Shown: positions 31,504-38,130 of the stretch, one piece after another
Position numbering within the stretch: the stretch's first letter is position 1
How the letters are laid out: every line of letters begins with the position of its first letter
From: JBJXFK01 sp046155505
GTDB taxonomy: Bacteria > Planctomycetota > Phycisphaerae > UBA1845 > Fen-1342
DNA length: 38,130 bases
Reading direction: 5' to 3'
Assembly: GCA_046155505.1 (NCBI GenBank)
Contig: JBJXFK010000036.1
Coordinates: 1 to 38,130 of the forward strand
Translations under genes and position numbers: made by a program
Notes under the pieces: model-generated
What the model saw: only the letters and a program-made list of their open reading frames with translations
Database searches by the model: none
Told to the model about the DNA's origin: nothing

Positions 31504-32388
31504 TCACACCGGCCGCATCCGCTGCTTCCGCGCCGCTTCCAGCAAATTTCGCAGCAGCATCACCACCGTTAGCGGCCCAACGCCTCCCGGCACAGGAGTG
31601 ATCGCCCCCGCGATCGGCACCACCGCGTCAAAGTCGACATCCCCGACCGTTCGCCGCACCTCTTTGCCGCTCGCGTCGCGCGCCATGATCGAGTTGATCC
31701 CCACATCGATCACCACCGCCCCGGGCTTGATGTACTCGGCCCCGATCGCGCGCGGCTTGCCGATCGCGACGATCACAATGTCCGCCTTCCGCGCGTGAGC
31801 CGCCGTGTCGCGCGTGTCGATGTGACACGCCGTGACCGTCGCCGACTGCGACAGCAGAAACATTGTCGTCGGCTTGCCCACAATTCGGCTCTGCCCGATC
31901 ACACACGCCTCGGCCCCACGAATAACCGTGCCGCTGCGTTGCAATACTTCCTGAATCGCCAATGCCGTACACGGGGCGATGATCGGTCGGCCATAAAACA
32001 GCATGCCGATGTTGGCCGGGCTGACACCTTCGACATCCTTGTACGGATCGATGCAATTCTGGGCCGTCGCCGAATCCATGTGCGGCGGTAGCGGCATTTG
32101 CAGCATGATGCCGGTCGCCGCCTCGTCTTTGTTCAGCCGTTGTATCAGCCCAAGCAACTCGTCCTGCGACGCCTCCGCACTTAGCTCAAGCAGTTCATAG
32201 TCGATGCCCACCTGCTCGCATCGCTTCTTCTGCGAATCGCAATACAGCCGCGCACCCGCGTCGCCGCCGACGAGAATCGATGCCAACTTGATCGGGCCAT
32301 AGAACTTCTCAAACTCGGCCACATCGCGCGCGACCTCGCCGCGAATGCCGGCGGCGTAGCTGTTTCCATCGAGTATGCGTGCAGGCAT
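31504..32388 (-). CDS. folD: FolD-like methylenetetrahydrofolate dehydrogenase, catalytic Lys replaced by Gln
   Basis: Converts 5,10-methylene-THF to methenyl-THF and, in normal FolD, on to 10-formyl-THF. The 294-residue protein has 'GIMLQMPLPPHMD', 'IGQSRIVGKPTTMFLL' (dinucleotide loop) and the C-terminal 'AITPVPGGVGPLTVVMLL'. The active-site segment reads 'ARLYCDSQKKRCEQVGI': Tyr49 is kept but the catalytic Lys (Lys54 in E. coli) aligns with Gln53. KDVDG is KDVEG, PCTP is PCTA, and the GRS of the cofactor loop is GQS. A monofunctional dehydrogenase is likely. The ATG at 32388 has AGGAG upstream; the upstream extension of the frame is repeat sequence. Confidence 0.92.
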   Translation of the reverse strand: MPARILDGNSYAAGIRGEVARDVAEFEKFYGPIKLASILVGGDAGARLYCDSQKKRCEQVGIDYELLELSAEASQDELLGLIQRLNKDEAATGIMLQMPLPPHMDSATAQNCIDPYKDVEGVSPANIGMLFYGRPIIAPCTALAIQEVLQRSGTVIRGAEACVIGQSRIVGKPTTMFLLSQSATVTACHIDTRDTAAHARKADIVIVAIGKPRAIGAEYIKPGAVVIDVGINSIMARDASGKEVRRTVGDVDFDAVVPIAGAITPVPGGVGPLTVVMLLRNLLEAARKQRMRPV

Positions 32389-32472
32389 CGCGGCTCCTGT
32401 GGTCGAACGCGGATCATGCGGCGGTTTGTGGGGCGTTGCAAGGAAGCCGGCTCGGACCCGCACCGCCGGGCC

Positions 32473-32616
32473 GGGTGTGGCCACGGATTTTGGCAAACTG
32501 AGCGATCGGCTCTTCAATCCGAGCCCGACGCGCAAGCTAGGTCTTCGCGCACGACCGCACGGAATCCTAGCTTGCGCGTCGGGCTTGGAGTGTTGCCAAA
32601 ATCCGTGGCTACACCC
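32473..32616. repeat. 144-bp nested inverted repeat
   Basis: The outer arms (32473-32496 and 32593-32616, 24 bases, one mismatch) contain CCACGGATTTTGGC. The inner arms (32522-32541 and 32566-32586, 20 bases, perfect) contain GCCCGACGCGCAAGC. The loop is 24 bases. The whole can fold into one long stem with an internal bulge. It fills most of the gap between folD and the STAS gene and ends 87 bases before the latter's start. Confidence 0.9.
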
Positions 32617-32703
32617 GCCGTGTCGGTGCTGTCGCGATGGGCCGTCCATCCGATACTATTCCCGTGAATCTGGAATCCACGGAGGGGTGGAGCGGAGTCT
32701 GGC

Positions 32704-33051
32704 ATGGAAATACGCATCGAGAATCGCGGCGGCGTGCAGATCGTGTCGCCGAACGCACCGCTCGCGGACGGCAACGAAGAAGAGTTGTTAGCGTCGATCA
32801 ATGCGCTGCTGGGGCAACAGGGCCAGCGATTGGTACTCGACATGCGCGACGTGGCGTCAATGAATTCGTCCGGGCTGAGCGTTTTGGTGCAGCTTGCGGC
32901 CAAGACGAACCTCAGCGAAGGGCGAATGGCGATCGCACGTCCGAATCAGTATGTTGCCGGCGTTTTGGAATTGACCAAACTATCGCGGTTCTTTGAGGTC
33001 TTTCCCGAGGTGGAAGACGCTTGTCGGGCGATGGAGCAGCGGCCAAGTTGA
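32704..33051 (+). CDS. STAS-domain anti-anti-sigma factor-like protein
   Basis: A 115-residue single-domain STAS protein of the SpoIIAA/RsbV type. The characteristic segment is 'LDMRDVASMNSSGLSVLV', where Ser55 aligns with the phosphorylated Ser of SpoIIAA; the preceding Asp is Asn here. Such proteins bind an anti-sigma kinase and release a sigma factor when unphosphorylated; no kinase or sigma gene is in this window. A GGAG-containing stretch (GGAGGGGTGGAG, about 32682-32693) precedes the ATG at 32704. The LolA-like gene follows 71 bases later and may share the transcript. Confidence 0.88.
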   Translation: MEIRIENRGGVQIVSPNAPLADGNEEELLASINALLGQQGQRLVLDMRDVASMNSSGLSVLVQLAAKTNLSEGRMAIARPNQYVAGVLELTKLSRFFEVFPEVEDACRAMEQRPS

Positions 33052-33122
33052 GCAGAAGGCGGCAGGCAGCGAACATCAAGTATCAACCGACCTCGCATGA
33101 TCGAGGAGAAGGGAAACGGAAC

Positions 33123-33890
33123 ATGACACGGATTCGTACACTGGCGGGGCTTCTTATCGGGTTTGTCGTTTGCAGCGGAATGGCCGCGGCCGACGATCTC
33201 GAAAAGGCCCAGAAGGACATCATCAAGAATTTCGACGACGTGAAGTCGGTGTCGGCCAAGGTCGTCAAGACCATGAAGATGGACACCAACGGCAACATGA
33301 TGACCAGCGACGGCACCGGCACCTATGAATACATGCGAGCCGACAAGGCCGGCCGCATGCGGCTCGAAATGGTCGAAGTGCTGAAGATCAACGTCAAAGG
33401 CTCGGACAAGCCGATGGAGTTGCGCAGTGGGTCGATGATGCTCGACGACGGCGAGTTCCTGTGGAAGATCACCGACAACATGGGCCGCAAGAACGCGACC
33501 AAGGCCCTGCGCGACGCGTCGGCGTCGCCGAATCTGAAAGAAATGTTCGAAACGATCGCCAAGACCGCCGATCTGAAATTGCTGCCCGAGGCCAAGGTCG
33601 GCGACGAGGCGTGCTACGCGATCGAAGTGACGCCCAAAAACAAAACCGTCACACCCGCCAGCGGCATGAGCCCGCCGAAGGCCAAAAGCGTGCTCTATTT
33701 CTCGAAGAAGACCGGCGTCATGCTCAAGTCCGCCGGCCTGAATGAGAAGGGCGAAGAGGTCGAGACGATCACTTATGCCGACGTGAAGCTGAACGAGAAA
33801 ATCGAAAAAGAGCGGCTCGAGTTCAAGGCTCCGGAAGGCGTCACGGTCACCGACATGACCGGCGGCAAGAGCGGCCCGGCGAAGCCGTAA
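33123..33890 (+). CDS. LolA-like periplasmic protein
   Basis: A 255-residue exported protein with a signal peptide ending near 'SGMAAADD'. The mature part resembles the LolA/outer-membrane lipoprotein-sorting fold: an amphipathic start ('AQKDIIKNFDDVKSVSAK'), paired beta-strands ('MRLEMVEVLKINVKG', 'EFLWKITDN') and a final 'ITYADVKLNEKIEKERLEF'. True LolA carries lipoproteins to the outer membrane, but many planctomycete relatives have no tested role. GAGAAGGGAA lies upstream of the ATG at 33123. Lys-rich composition is the main oddity. Confidence 0.78.
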   Translation: MTRIRTLAGLLIGFVVCSGMAAADDLEKAQKDIIKNFDDVKSVSAKVVKTMKMDTNGNMMTSDGTGTYEYMRADKAGRMRLEMVEVLKINVKGSDKPMELRSGSMMLDDGEFLWKITDNMGRKNATKALRDASASPNLKEMFETIAKTADLKLLPEAKVGDEACYAIEVTPKNKTVTPASGMSPPKAKSVLYFSKKTGVMLKSAGLNEKGEEVETITYADVKLNEKIEKERLEFKAPEGVTVTDMTGGKSGPAKP

Positions 33891-34005
33891 ATAGTCACTC
33901 GCGATCTCGTGACGGGGAGCATCGGCGTCCGGCGGATGCGAATTGACTTCGCGCCGACGCAGACGCCGCCGCCCGCGCTCCCCCGGACGTTGTTGAGCAG
34001 TCGTC

Positions 34006-34270
34006 CTGATAGAGCAGCCGCCCTTGTGGAGCAGCCGCCCTCGGCTGCGCTACTTCATGGAGCACCGCGGCCCTCCGCGGTTCTTTAGGAGCACCGCGGC
34101 CTTCCGCGGTTCTGTGGGACAGGTTTTCCAACTTGCATTTCTTGGACAGGTGTCCAACCTGTCTCTGTAGTGTGGGTTTCCCAGCCCGCACCCACCGCTC
34201 GTGCAGCGAAGATCGCTTGTCGCGTGATCCGGCGGGTGGCATGCTTTCGCGGTACTCCGCGTAAGCATGT
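34006..34270. repeat. Repeat island: boxes B, C, C, E, F
   Basis: Box B is at 34026-34048 with a partial copy just before. Box C is present twice in tandem (34059-34084 and 34088-34113, one difference) with CCGCGG palindromes. GACAGG/CCTGTC palindromes are at 34118-34163. Box E (34166-34191, inverted at 34817-34842 with two mismatches) and box F (34235-34269) follow. Confidence 0.85.
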
Positions 34271-34550
34271 CCGGACGACTCGCGAATCGAGATTGAATCA
34301 TGACTCGCGATCCGCGTGCCTACTTGATTCCGACACCGAACGCTTGATGCGATTCCCACATGCGTCTGGCCGACGGAACCGTTCGCAAGCCACGCGCCGC
34401 TCTCTATGCGACCCGCGGCGGCATCTTCGCACGATCAGCAACCGGCAGCGCGTGTGAATCGCCTTCCGAATTCCGCTCACCGCCGTGAATTTCCTGCCGC
34501 GGTTCCAATCTGTCGCACAATCAAACCGCTGCGCTGCCTATGCTGGGTGC

Positions 34551-34697
34551 ATGAGCACGACCGCCGATCCATTCGCCGCGCACCGCCCCGTCGGCGGCGG
34601 GCCGCCGACCTCCACTTGGTGCCTACGTGCCTATGTGCCTCGGTGCCTTCCTCGGCATTCCGATAACCAAGGTGGTCAACGGGAGGGGGGCGCGTGA
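34551..34697 (+). pseudogene. Possible gene start truncated by a repeat array
   Basis: A 48-codon frame begins 'MSTTADPFAAHRPVGGGPP', which looks like a real N-terminus. A TATGCT -10-like box lies six bases before the ATG, the same spacing as in the leaderless arsR. After about 20 codons it enters the GTGCCTAY array (34618-34650) and soon stops. It may be a gene remnant cut by repeat insertion, or chance. Confidence 0.3.
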
Positions 34698-34707
34698 CCA
34701 CCTTGGT
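34618..34707. repeat. GTGCCTAY octamer array and 13-bp perfect hairpin
   Basis: GTGCCTAC, GTGCCTAT, GTGCCTCG and GTGCCTTC lie in tandem at 34619-34650. ACCAAGGTGGTCA (34666-34678) and TGACCACCTTGGT (34695-34707) then form a perfect stem with a G-rich loop. Confidence 0.8.
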
Positions 34708-34816
34708 CGATTTCTTGAGGAAAACGCGAAGGTGCGCACCGCGAACCGACTGACGAGGCACGCGACCCCGCTCGCTTGCGCGGGGGTTCGGATATGGCGA
34801 GCTGCGCGCGCGGCGG

Positions 34817-34842
34817 GTGCGGGTTGGGAAACCCGCACTACA
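34817..34842. repeat. Dispersed box E, inverted copy
   Basis: The reverse complement of 34166-34191 with two mismatches, itself a palindrome around GCGGGTT...AACCCGC. It ends seven bases before the stop codon of the aminotransferase gene. Confidence 0.8.
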
Positions 34843-34848
34843 AGACCG

Positions 34849-35808
34849 CTACACCCGGGCCGTCGCTCCGCGTTCCGCCGCGCTTTTTTCCGTGGGAATG
34901 CCGCGGACGAGCTTTTCGTATGTATCCATCAGGAAGCGCGTGATCGGGCCCGGCTTGCCGTTGCCGATTTGGCGCTTGTCGATCGCGATCACGGGCACGA
35001 CCTGTGCCCCGGTGCCGGTGAGGAACACCTCGTCGGCGCTATACAGCTCCATGCGGCACAGATCGCGTTCGACCGCTTCATACCCGTGCTCGCGGGCCAG
35101 GCGGATAATTGTGTTGCGCGTGATGCCTTCGAGAATGCCGGCCGAGACGGGCGGCGTCTGGATCTGGCCGTTGCGGATGATGAACACGTTGTCGCCGGTG
35201 GCCTCGGCGACGTTGCCGAGGTGGTTCATCATGATCGCTTCGGGCACGTTGGCCTCGTGCGCCTCGATCTTGCCCAGGATGTTGTTCAGGTAATTCAGCG
35301 ACTTGATCTGCGGCGGCATGGCGTTGCCGTGGTTCCGCACGAACGAGCAAACGATGATCGACATGCCGTCGGTATAGACCTCGGGCGGGTACATCGAAAT
35401 CGTGCTGGCAATGGCGAATACCGTGGGCTTCCAAGTCCGCCGCGGCGAAATGCCGAGCTTGCCGACGCCGCGGGTGGCGACGAGACGGAAGTATGCGTCC
35501 TTGTCGGGCTTCTTCAGGCCGTTGGCTTCGAGCGCGTCTTCGAGGCCCTTTTCGAGTTGCTCCATCGTCCAAGGCAGGGCGAGGTCGATGCCCTTGGCCG
35601 AGGCGAAGAAACGCTTGAGGTGTGCGGTGCATTCGAAGATGCGCCCGTTGTAGCTGCGAATGCCTTCGAAGACGCCGTCGCCGTAAAGCAAGGCGTGGTC
35701 AAAGATGCTCACTTTGGCATCGGCGACGGGGATGATTTTGCCGTCGAACCAAATTTTGAGGTTCGGATCGGGATCATAGTTTTCGCCGGAGTACCAAGCA
35801 GCAGCCAT
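34849..35808 (-). CDS. ilvE: Branched-chain amino acid aminotransferase
   Basis: PLP enzyme (fold type IV) that interconverts Leu, Ile and Val with their 2-oxo acids. The 319-residue protein has 'FDHALLYGDGVFEGIRSYNG' near the start, the PLP lysine Lys169 in 'PQIKSLNYLNN', 'NVAEATGDNVFII' (Glu202) and 'GILEGITRNTIIRLA', all matching IlvE rather than D-amino-acid transaminase. The ATG at 35808 has AAGGTG six bases upstream. The C-terminus ('GIPTEKSAAERGATARV') is slightly long. It stands alone with repeats downstream. Confidence 0.95.
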   Translation of the reverse strand: MAAAWYSGENYDPDPNLKIWFDGKIIPVADAKVSIFDHALLYGDGVFEGIRSYNGRIFECTAHLKRFFASAKGIDLALPWTMEQLEKGLEDALEANGLKKPDKDAYFRLVATRGVGKLGISPRRTWKPTVFAIASTISMYPPEVYTDGMSIIVCSFVRNHGNAMPPQIKSLNYLNNILGKIEAHEANVPEAIMMNHLGNVAEATGDNVFIIRNGQIQTPPVSAGILEGITRNTIIRLAREHGYEAVERDLCRMELYSADEVFLTGTGAQVVPVIAIDKRQIGNGKPGPITRFLMDTYEKLVRGIPTEKSAAERGATARV

Positions 35809-36223
35809 GAGTCACCTTCGCTTTCATTCGTTCATTCGCTTGCCGCCACGCGGCGAAGCGGTCGGACCATGCGGCGGATGCCGCGTTTCATACGGTCGCG
35901 TGCGTCGCACGGTTCGCGCGGCGAGCCGAGCGGCGGACGCGAGCGATCAATTCGGCATCCGCGACCCGGATGCCCGCTACGTGCATTATCGGCGATCGGA
36001 GCCGATTTGGCGCGGTGCGATGTGCGAAGAATAGGGTGCGCGAGTGGGGGTTTCAAGGCGGCGGAAGCGTGGAGTCGCTCTTGCCGAGCACTGCGTGAGC
36101 GCGGTCGAGCAGTCGGGAGCGGTCGGCGGGATCGACTTTCCGCCGACGGTCGTCTCGCTTTGGTCGTGGTTTCGGTGAATCGTGCGCTGACGAGCGGCCG
36201 CGGACGCCCGAGGCGCGTTCGAA
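35809..36223. other. Intergenic region, nothing recognised
   Basis: About 415 bases between two minus-strand genes. Open frames here translate to Arg/Ser-rich sequence with no recognisable motif, and no repeat of the dispersed classes was noticed. Confidence 0.5.
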
Positions 36224-37255
36224 CTACCACAGGCGTGCGAGTTCGCGGTCAATGCCGCGTTTCAATTCGTCCCAGTTCAGCGCCGGGCCTGGATCGATCT
36301 TGCCCGTGGTCAGGTGATAGTGCCCGAGAATGCCGCTGAAATTTTTCCAGTCTTCATCGCTCAAAACGTCCATGCGAAGCGCGCCGGCGGCGTCGCGCGG
36401 AAAATCGGGTTTGATCCGCGGCAGGGCGCGGCATAGCGTCGCGGAGAGTTTGATGAGGGCGCGGTATTGCTCGGGCGTGTAGTCGTATTGTCTGAGTTCG
36501 CGCCCGTGGATCGTGCCGACGATCGGTGCGGTGCGTGCGGGGCGGGCGACGAAGTTTGTTGTGCGAATGCCGGTCTGACGCATCCACGACGGGAACACGA
36601 CGAAGGGCCGACCGCGAGCGTCGAGGTCGTACCACTCGTCGAGGACGTTCTTTTTCTCAAGCTCCTTGTCGGAATAGGCACCGATGTTGGCGATCTCGAC
36701 GCCAACAGCGCGGTCGTTGGCTTGCGAGGCGTGCCAGGCGCGCTCCTTGACGTCGAGCGTTTGGTAAATGGTGCCATCAACGTCGATCATGAATTGCACC
36801 GACAGGCCGCGCAGGTCGTGCAGCACTTTGAAGCATTGCCGTGAGGTGCCGCAGACGTCGTAGTGGAGCACGAATTGATCGACGTGCTCGCGCAGCTTTT
36901 CGTATTGCCAGCCCTGCTCGCGGACCTCCTGCATCACCTCGGCGGGAATGTGTCGGCGAAACGTGCCGTAGCGCGGCTCGGCGTTGTCGGCGGCCGAACC
37001 GCCGGGTTTGCGGGCGATGGGCTGGGTGCTGGTGGGTTGCGTGGCGAGCGGCTCGAAGCGTTTCTCGACGCGATAGGCGTCGTAGGAGCGCGGATCGACC
37101 CACAGCGCGACGGGATTGCCGGTGTGGAAGAGCTGGCCGCAGATCATGATCTCGTCGCCGCGGCGTGGGAGCCATGTGCCCGGGCGTGTGTCGAGGCAGC
37201 CGGTGAGGGCGAGGGTGACGGCGAGCGTGAGGGCGAGTTGGATTGGATGAATCAT
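36224..37255 (-). CDS. N-acetylmuramoyl-L-alanine amidase (AmpD-like), lipoprotein
   Basis: A 343-residue lipoprotein; the signal ends in 'LTGC' (Cys20). The amidase domain runs from about 125 to 330. Zinc ligands as in AmpD: His131 ('FVLHYDV'), His312 ('GHYHLTTGK') and Asp321 ('KIDPGPALNW'), with Glu187 ('VGVEIAN') as the likely catalytic acid. A large insertion (about 195-245) separates the motifs. GGAG precedes the ATG at 37255. It differs from the amidase at 7448, which has a His/His/Cys site, so the two probably act on different muropeptides or at different places. Confidence 0.92.
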   Translation of the reverse strand: MIHPIQLALTLAVTLALTGCLDTRPGTWLPRRGDEIMICGQLFHTGNPVALWVDPRSYDAYRVEKRFEPLATQPTSTQPIARKPGGSAADNAEPRYGTFRRHIPAEVMQEVREQGWQYEKLREHVDQFVLHYDVCGTSRQCFKVLHDLRGLSVQFMIDVDGTIYQTLDVKERAWHASQANDRAVGVEIANIGAYSDKELEKKNVLDEWYDLDARGRPFVVFPSWMRQTGIRTTNFVARPARTAPIVGTIHGRELRQYDYTPEQYRALIKLSATLCRALPRIKPDFPRDAAGALRMDVLSDEDWKNFSGILGHYHLTTGKIDPGPALNWDELKRGIDRELARLW

Positions 37256-37569
37256 GTTGGCTCCGATGCAATTGCGACGATGCTGGGTGTGGATTGTGAG
37301 GGCGATGGGGGATGAAGTTCAAGTGCGACGCGCGGAACGCGTAGCGCGGAGCGCGTAGGGTGGGCATCGCCCACACTTCGCGTCCTCAGGCGCAGTTACG
37401 TCGTGCGCGTGAGGACGCAAGCGGTGGGCGGTGCCCACCCTACGACGTTGCGATCTTTAGTTTGCAGAGGAACGCGTAGAACGCGTAGGGTGGGCATCGC
37501 CCACAATTCGCATCCTCAGGCGCAGTCGCGTCGTGCGCGTGAGGACGCAAGCGGAGGGCGGTGCCCACC
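37256..37569. other. Intergenic region dominated by a tandem duplication
   Basis: No gene is supported. Nearly all of it is explained by the two 130-base units listed at 37351-37610. Confidence 0.65.
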
Positions 37570-37610
37570 CTACGGCGACGTCGCAATCTTCAATTTGCGG
37601 AGGCGGGAGG
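37351..37610. repeat. 130-bp tandem duplication with nested palindromes
   Basis: Unit 1 begins at 37351 and unit 2 at 37481, offset exactly 130. Each has outer arms of box D type (TAGGGTGGGCATCGCCCAC with a complement ending GGTGCCCACCCTA) and inner arms (GCGTCCTCAGGCGCA with TGCGCGTGAGGACGC). Unit 2 runs into the last codons of the sigma-54 regulator gene, and unit 1 carries a diverged copy of those codons (37442-37472). Confidence 0.85.
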
Positions 37611-38130
37611 CGAGGGTCGTGGGGCGCATGTTGAGCAGTGCCGCTGCGCCATCGGGTCCGTAGATTTTTCCGTTGGTGACTTGCAAGGCTCTGCGGAGAT
37701 TGTCCTCTTCGAGGGCGCGCAGGTCGGCGTCGGTGAGCACGCGGTCGGGTTGCGGCGATTGCGCTTGCGCTGCGGCGTCGCCGGCTGGCTCGGATGCGAG
37801 GTTCTCGATGACGAGCTTGCCCGGCGGCGAGACGATTAGCGCTCGTTCGAGCACATGCGACAGCTCGCGCACATTGCCGGGCCAGTCGTAGCGTTGCAAT
37901 TGCTGCACATGCGCGAGTGTGAGCCGCGGGCGCGGGCGGCCGAGGCGACGCGCGATGCCGGCGAGGAAGTGCTCGGCCAGCGGGGCGATGTCCTCCTTGC
38001 GGCGACGGAGCGGCGGTAGCTCGATCGGGAAAACGCTCAGGCGAAAGTACAGGTCAGACCGGAAACGCCCGCGGTCGGCCTCGCCGCGCAGGTCGCGATT
38101 GGTGGCGGCGATCAGACGCACATCGACGCG
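37570..38130 (-). CDS. Sigma-54-dependent transcriptional regulator (NtrC-type), partial
   Basis: The last 186 codons of a gene whose 5' part lies beyond the right edge. The AAA+ region is seen from 'RLIAATNRDLRGEADRGRFR' through 'DLYFRLSVFPIELPPLRRR', with the arginine-finger region and 'YDWPGNVRELSHVLERALI'. The C-terminus is a Fis-type helix-turn-helix ('LEEDNLRRALQVTNGKIYG', 'AAALLNMRPTTLASRLRKL'). It activates RNA polymerase with sigma-54 at enhancer-dependent promoters. The sensor domain is not visible, so the signal is unknown. The last codons lie at the edge of the 130-bp repeat. Confidence 0.93.
   Translation of the reverse strand, partial: RVDVRLIAATNRDLRGEADRGRFRSDLYFRLSVFPIELPPLRRRKEDIAPLAEHFLAGIARRLGRPRPRLTLAHVQQLQRYDWPGNVRELSHVLERALIVSPPGKLVIENLASEPAGDAAAQAQSPQPDRVLTDADLRALEEDNLRRALQVTNGKIYGPDGAAALLNMRPTTLASRLRKLKIATSP

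Larger units (their letters stand above)
33891..34848. other. Large intergenic region rich in dispersed repeats
   Basis: About 960 bases with no confirmed gene. The first half (34006-34270) is a repeat island. The middle (34270-34550) shows no recognised feature. A short open frame at 34551-34697 starts like a gene but runs into a repeat array. The end has a perfect hairpin and a box E copy. Long open frames crossing here are shadows. Confidence 0.65.

Noticed and set aside
35832..36230. 132-codon minus-strand frame between ilvE and the second amidase
   Set aside because: Arg/Ser-rich translation, no ribosome binding site and no family resemblance.
34627..36339. 570-codon plus-strand frame over ilvE
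   Set aside because: It is the antisense of a clear IlvE and its start lies within a repeat array.
37351..37610. Palindromic repeats considered as CRISPR or integron attachment sites
   Set aside because: Only two units, no spacer structure, and no integrase or cas gene nearby.

Overview
The window reads as a chromosomal segment of a high-GC bacterium, most likely a planctomycete of the Phycisphaerae type. This is inferred from protein content, not from a marker tree. Pointers are several secreted proteins with paired dockerin-like EF-hand motifs that end in Cys-Pro, a PEP-CTERM protein, a lipoprotein with an Asn/Gly-rich tandem linker, scattered housekeeping genes in short or single-gene units on both strands, and intergenic DNA full of short dispersed repeats.

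Layout. 0.4-2.1 kb: ribosomal protein S1 (rpsA) with a terminator. 2.3-6.6 kb, minus strand: a four-helix membrane protein followed by an apparent in-frame stop, a gamma-glutamyltransferase and a secreted beta-helix protein with a dockerin-like tail. 7.4-9.8 kb: a lipoprotein amidase and an HtrA-type protease that converge and overlap by 375 bp. 10.1-16.7 kb: mostly exported proteins, including the Asn-rich lipoprotein, a DUF900-type hydrolase lipoprotein, a small dockerin-tailed protein, a metzincin metalloprotease and a 622-residue protein with tail-fibre-like motifs. 17.0-21.1 kb: an MBOAT acyltransferase, a cupredoxin with dockerin tail, a PhoX-like PEP-CTERM protein and a 52-residue peptide. 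21.2-25.7 kb: murD, an arsR-arsM arsenic pair and a second HtrA protease. 26.1-28.7 kb: dnaA with a perfect DnaA box upstream, and a GNAT acetyltransferase. 28.8-31.4 kb: a redoxin, a thioredoxin-fold lipoprotein and an NHL-propeller lipoprotein. 31.5-37.3 kb: folD, a STAS protein, a LolA-like protein, a branched-chain aminotransferase and a second lipoprotein amidase. The right edge cuts a sigma-54 response regulator.

The clearest functional unit is arsR-arsM: a near-consensus promoter whose start point falls on the arsR ATG (a leaderless message), with a 7-bp inverted repeat across the -10 and start codon as a likely autoregulatory operator. The FolD homologue has Gln at the position of the catalytic lysine, which predicts loss of cyclohydrolase activity.

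The most unusual feature is a network of dispersed repeats: palindromic boxes that recur in different orders and orientations in at least four islands, a terminator-like GACCGGTC element, heptamer tandem repeats and a 130-bp tandem duplication. Several lie inside reading frames. Two unrelated genes carry the same CCAAAAT heptamer array in frame, two consecutive lipoproteins have repeat-derived N-termini, and one hydrolase takes its stop codon from a repeat array. No CRISPR array, tRNA, rRNA, transposase, phage or recognised defence system was seen.
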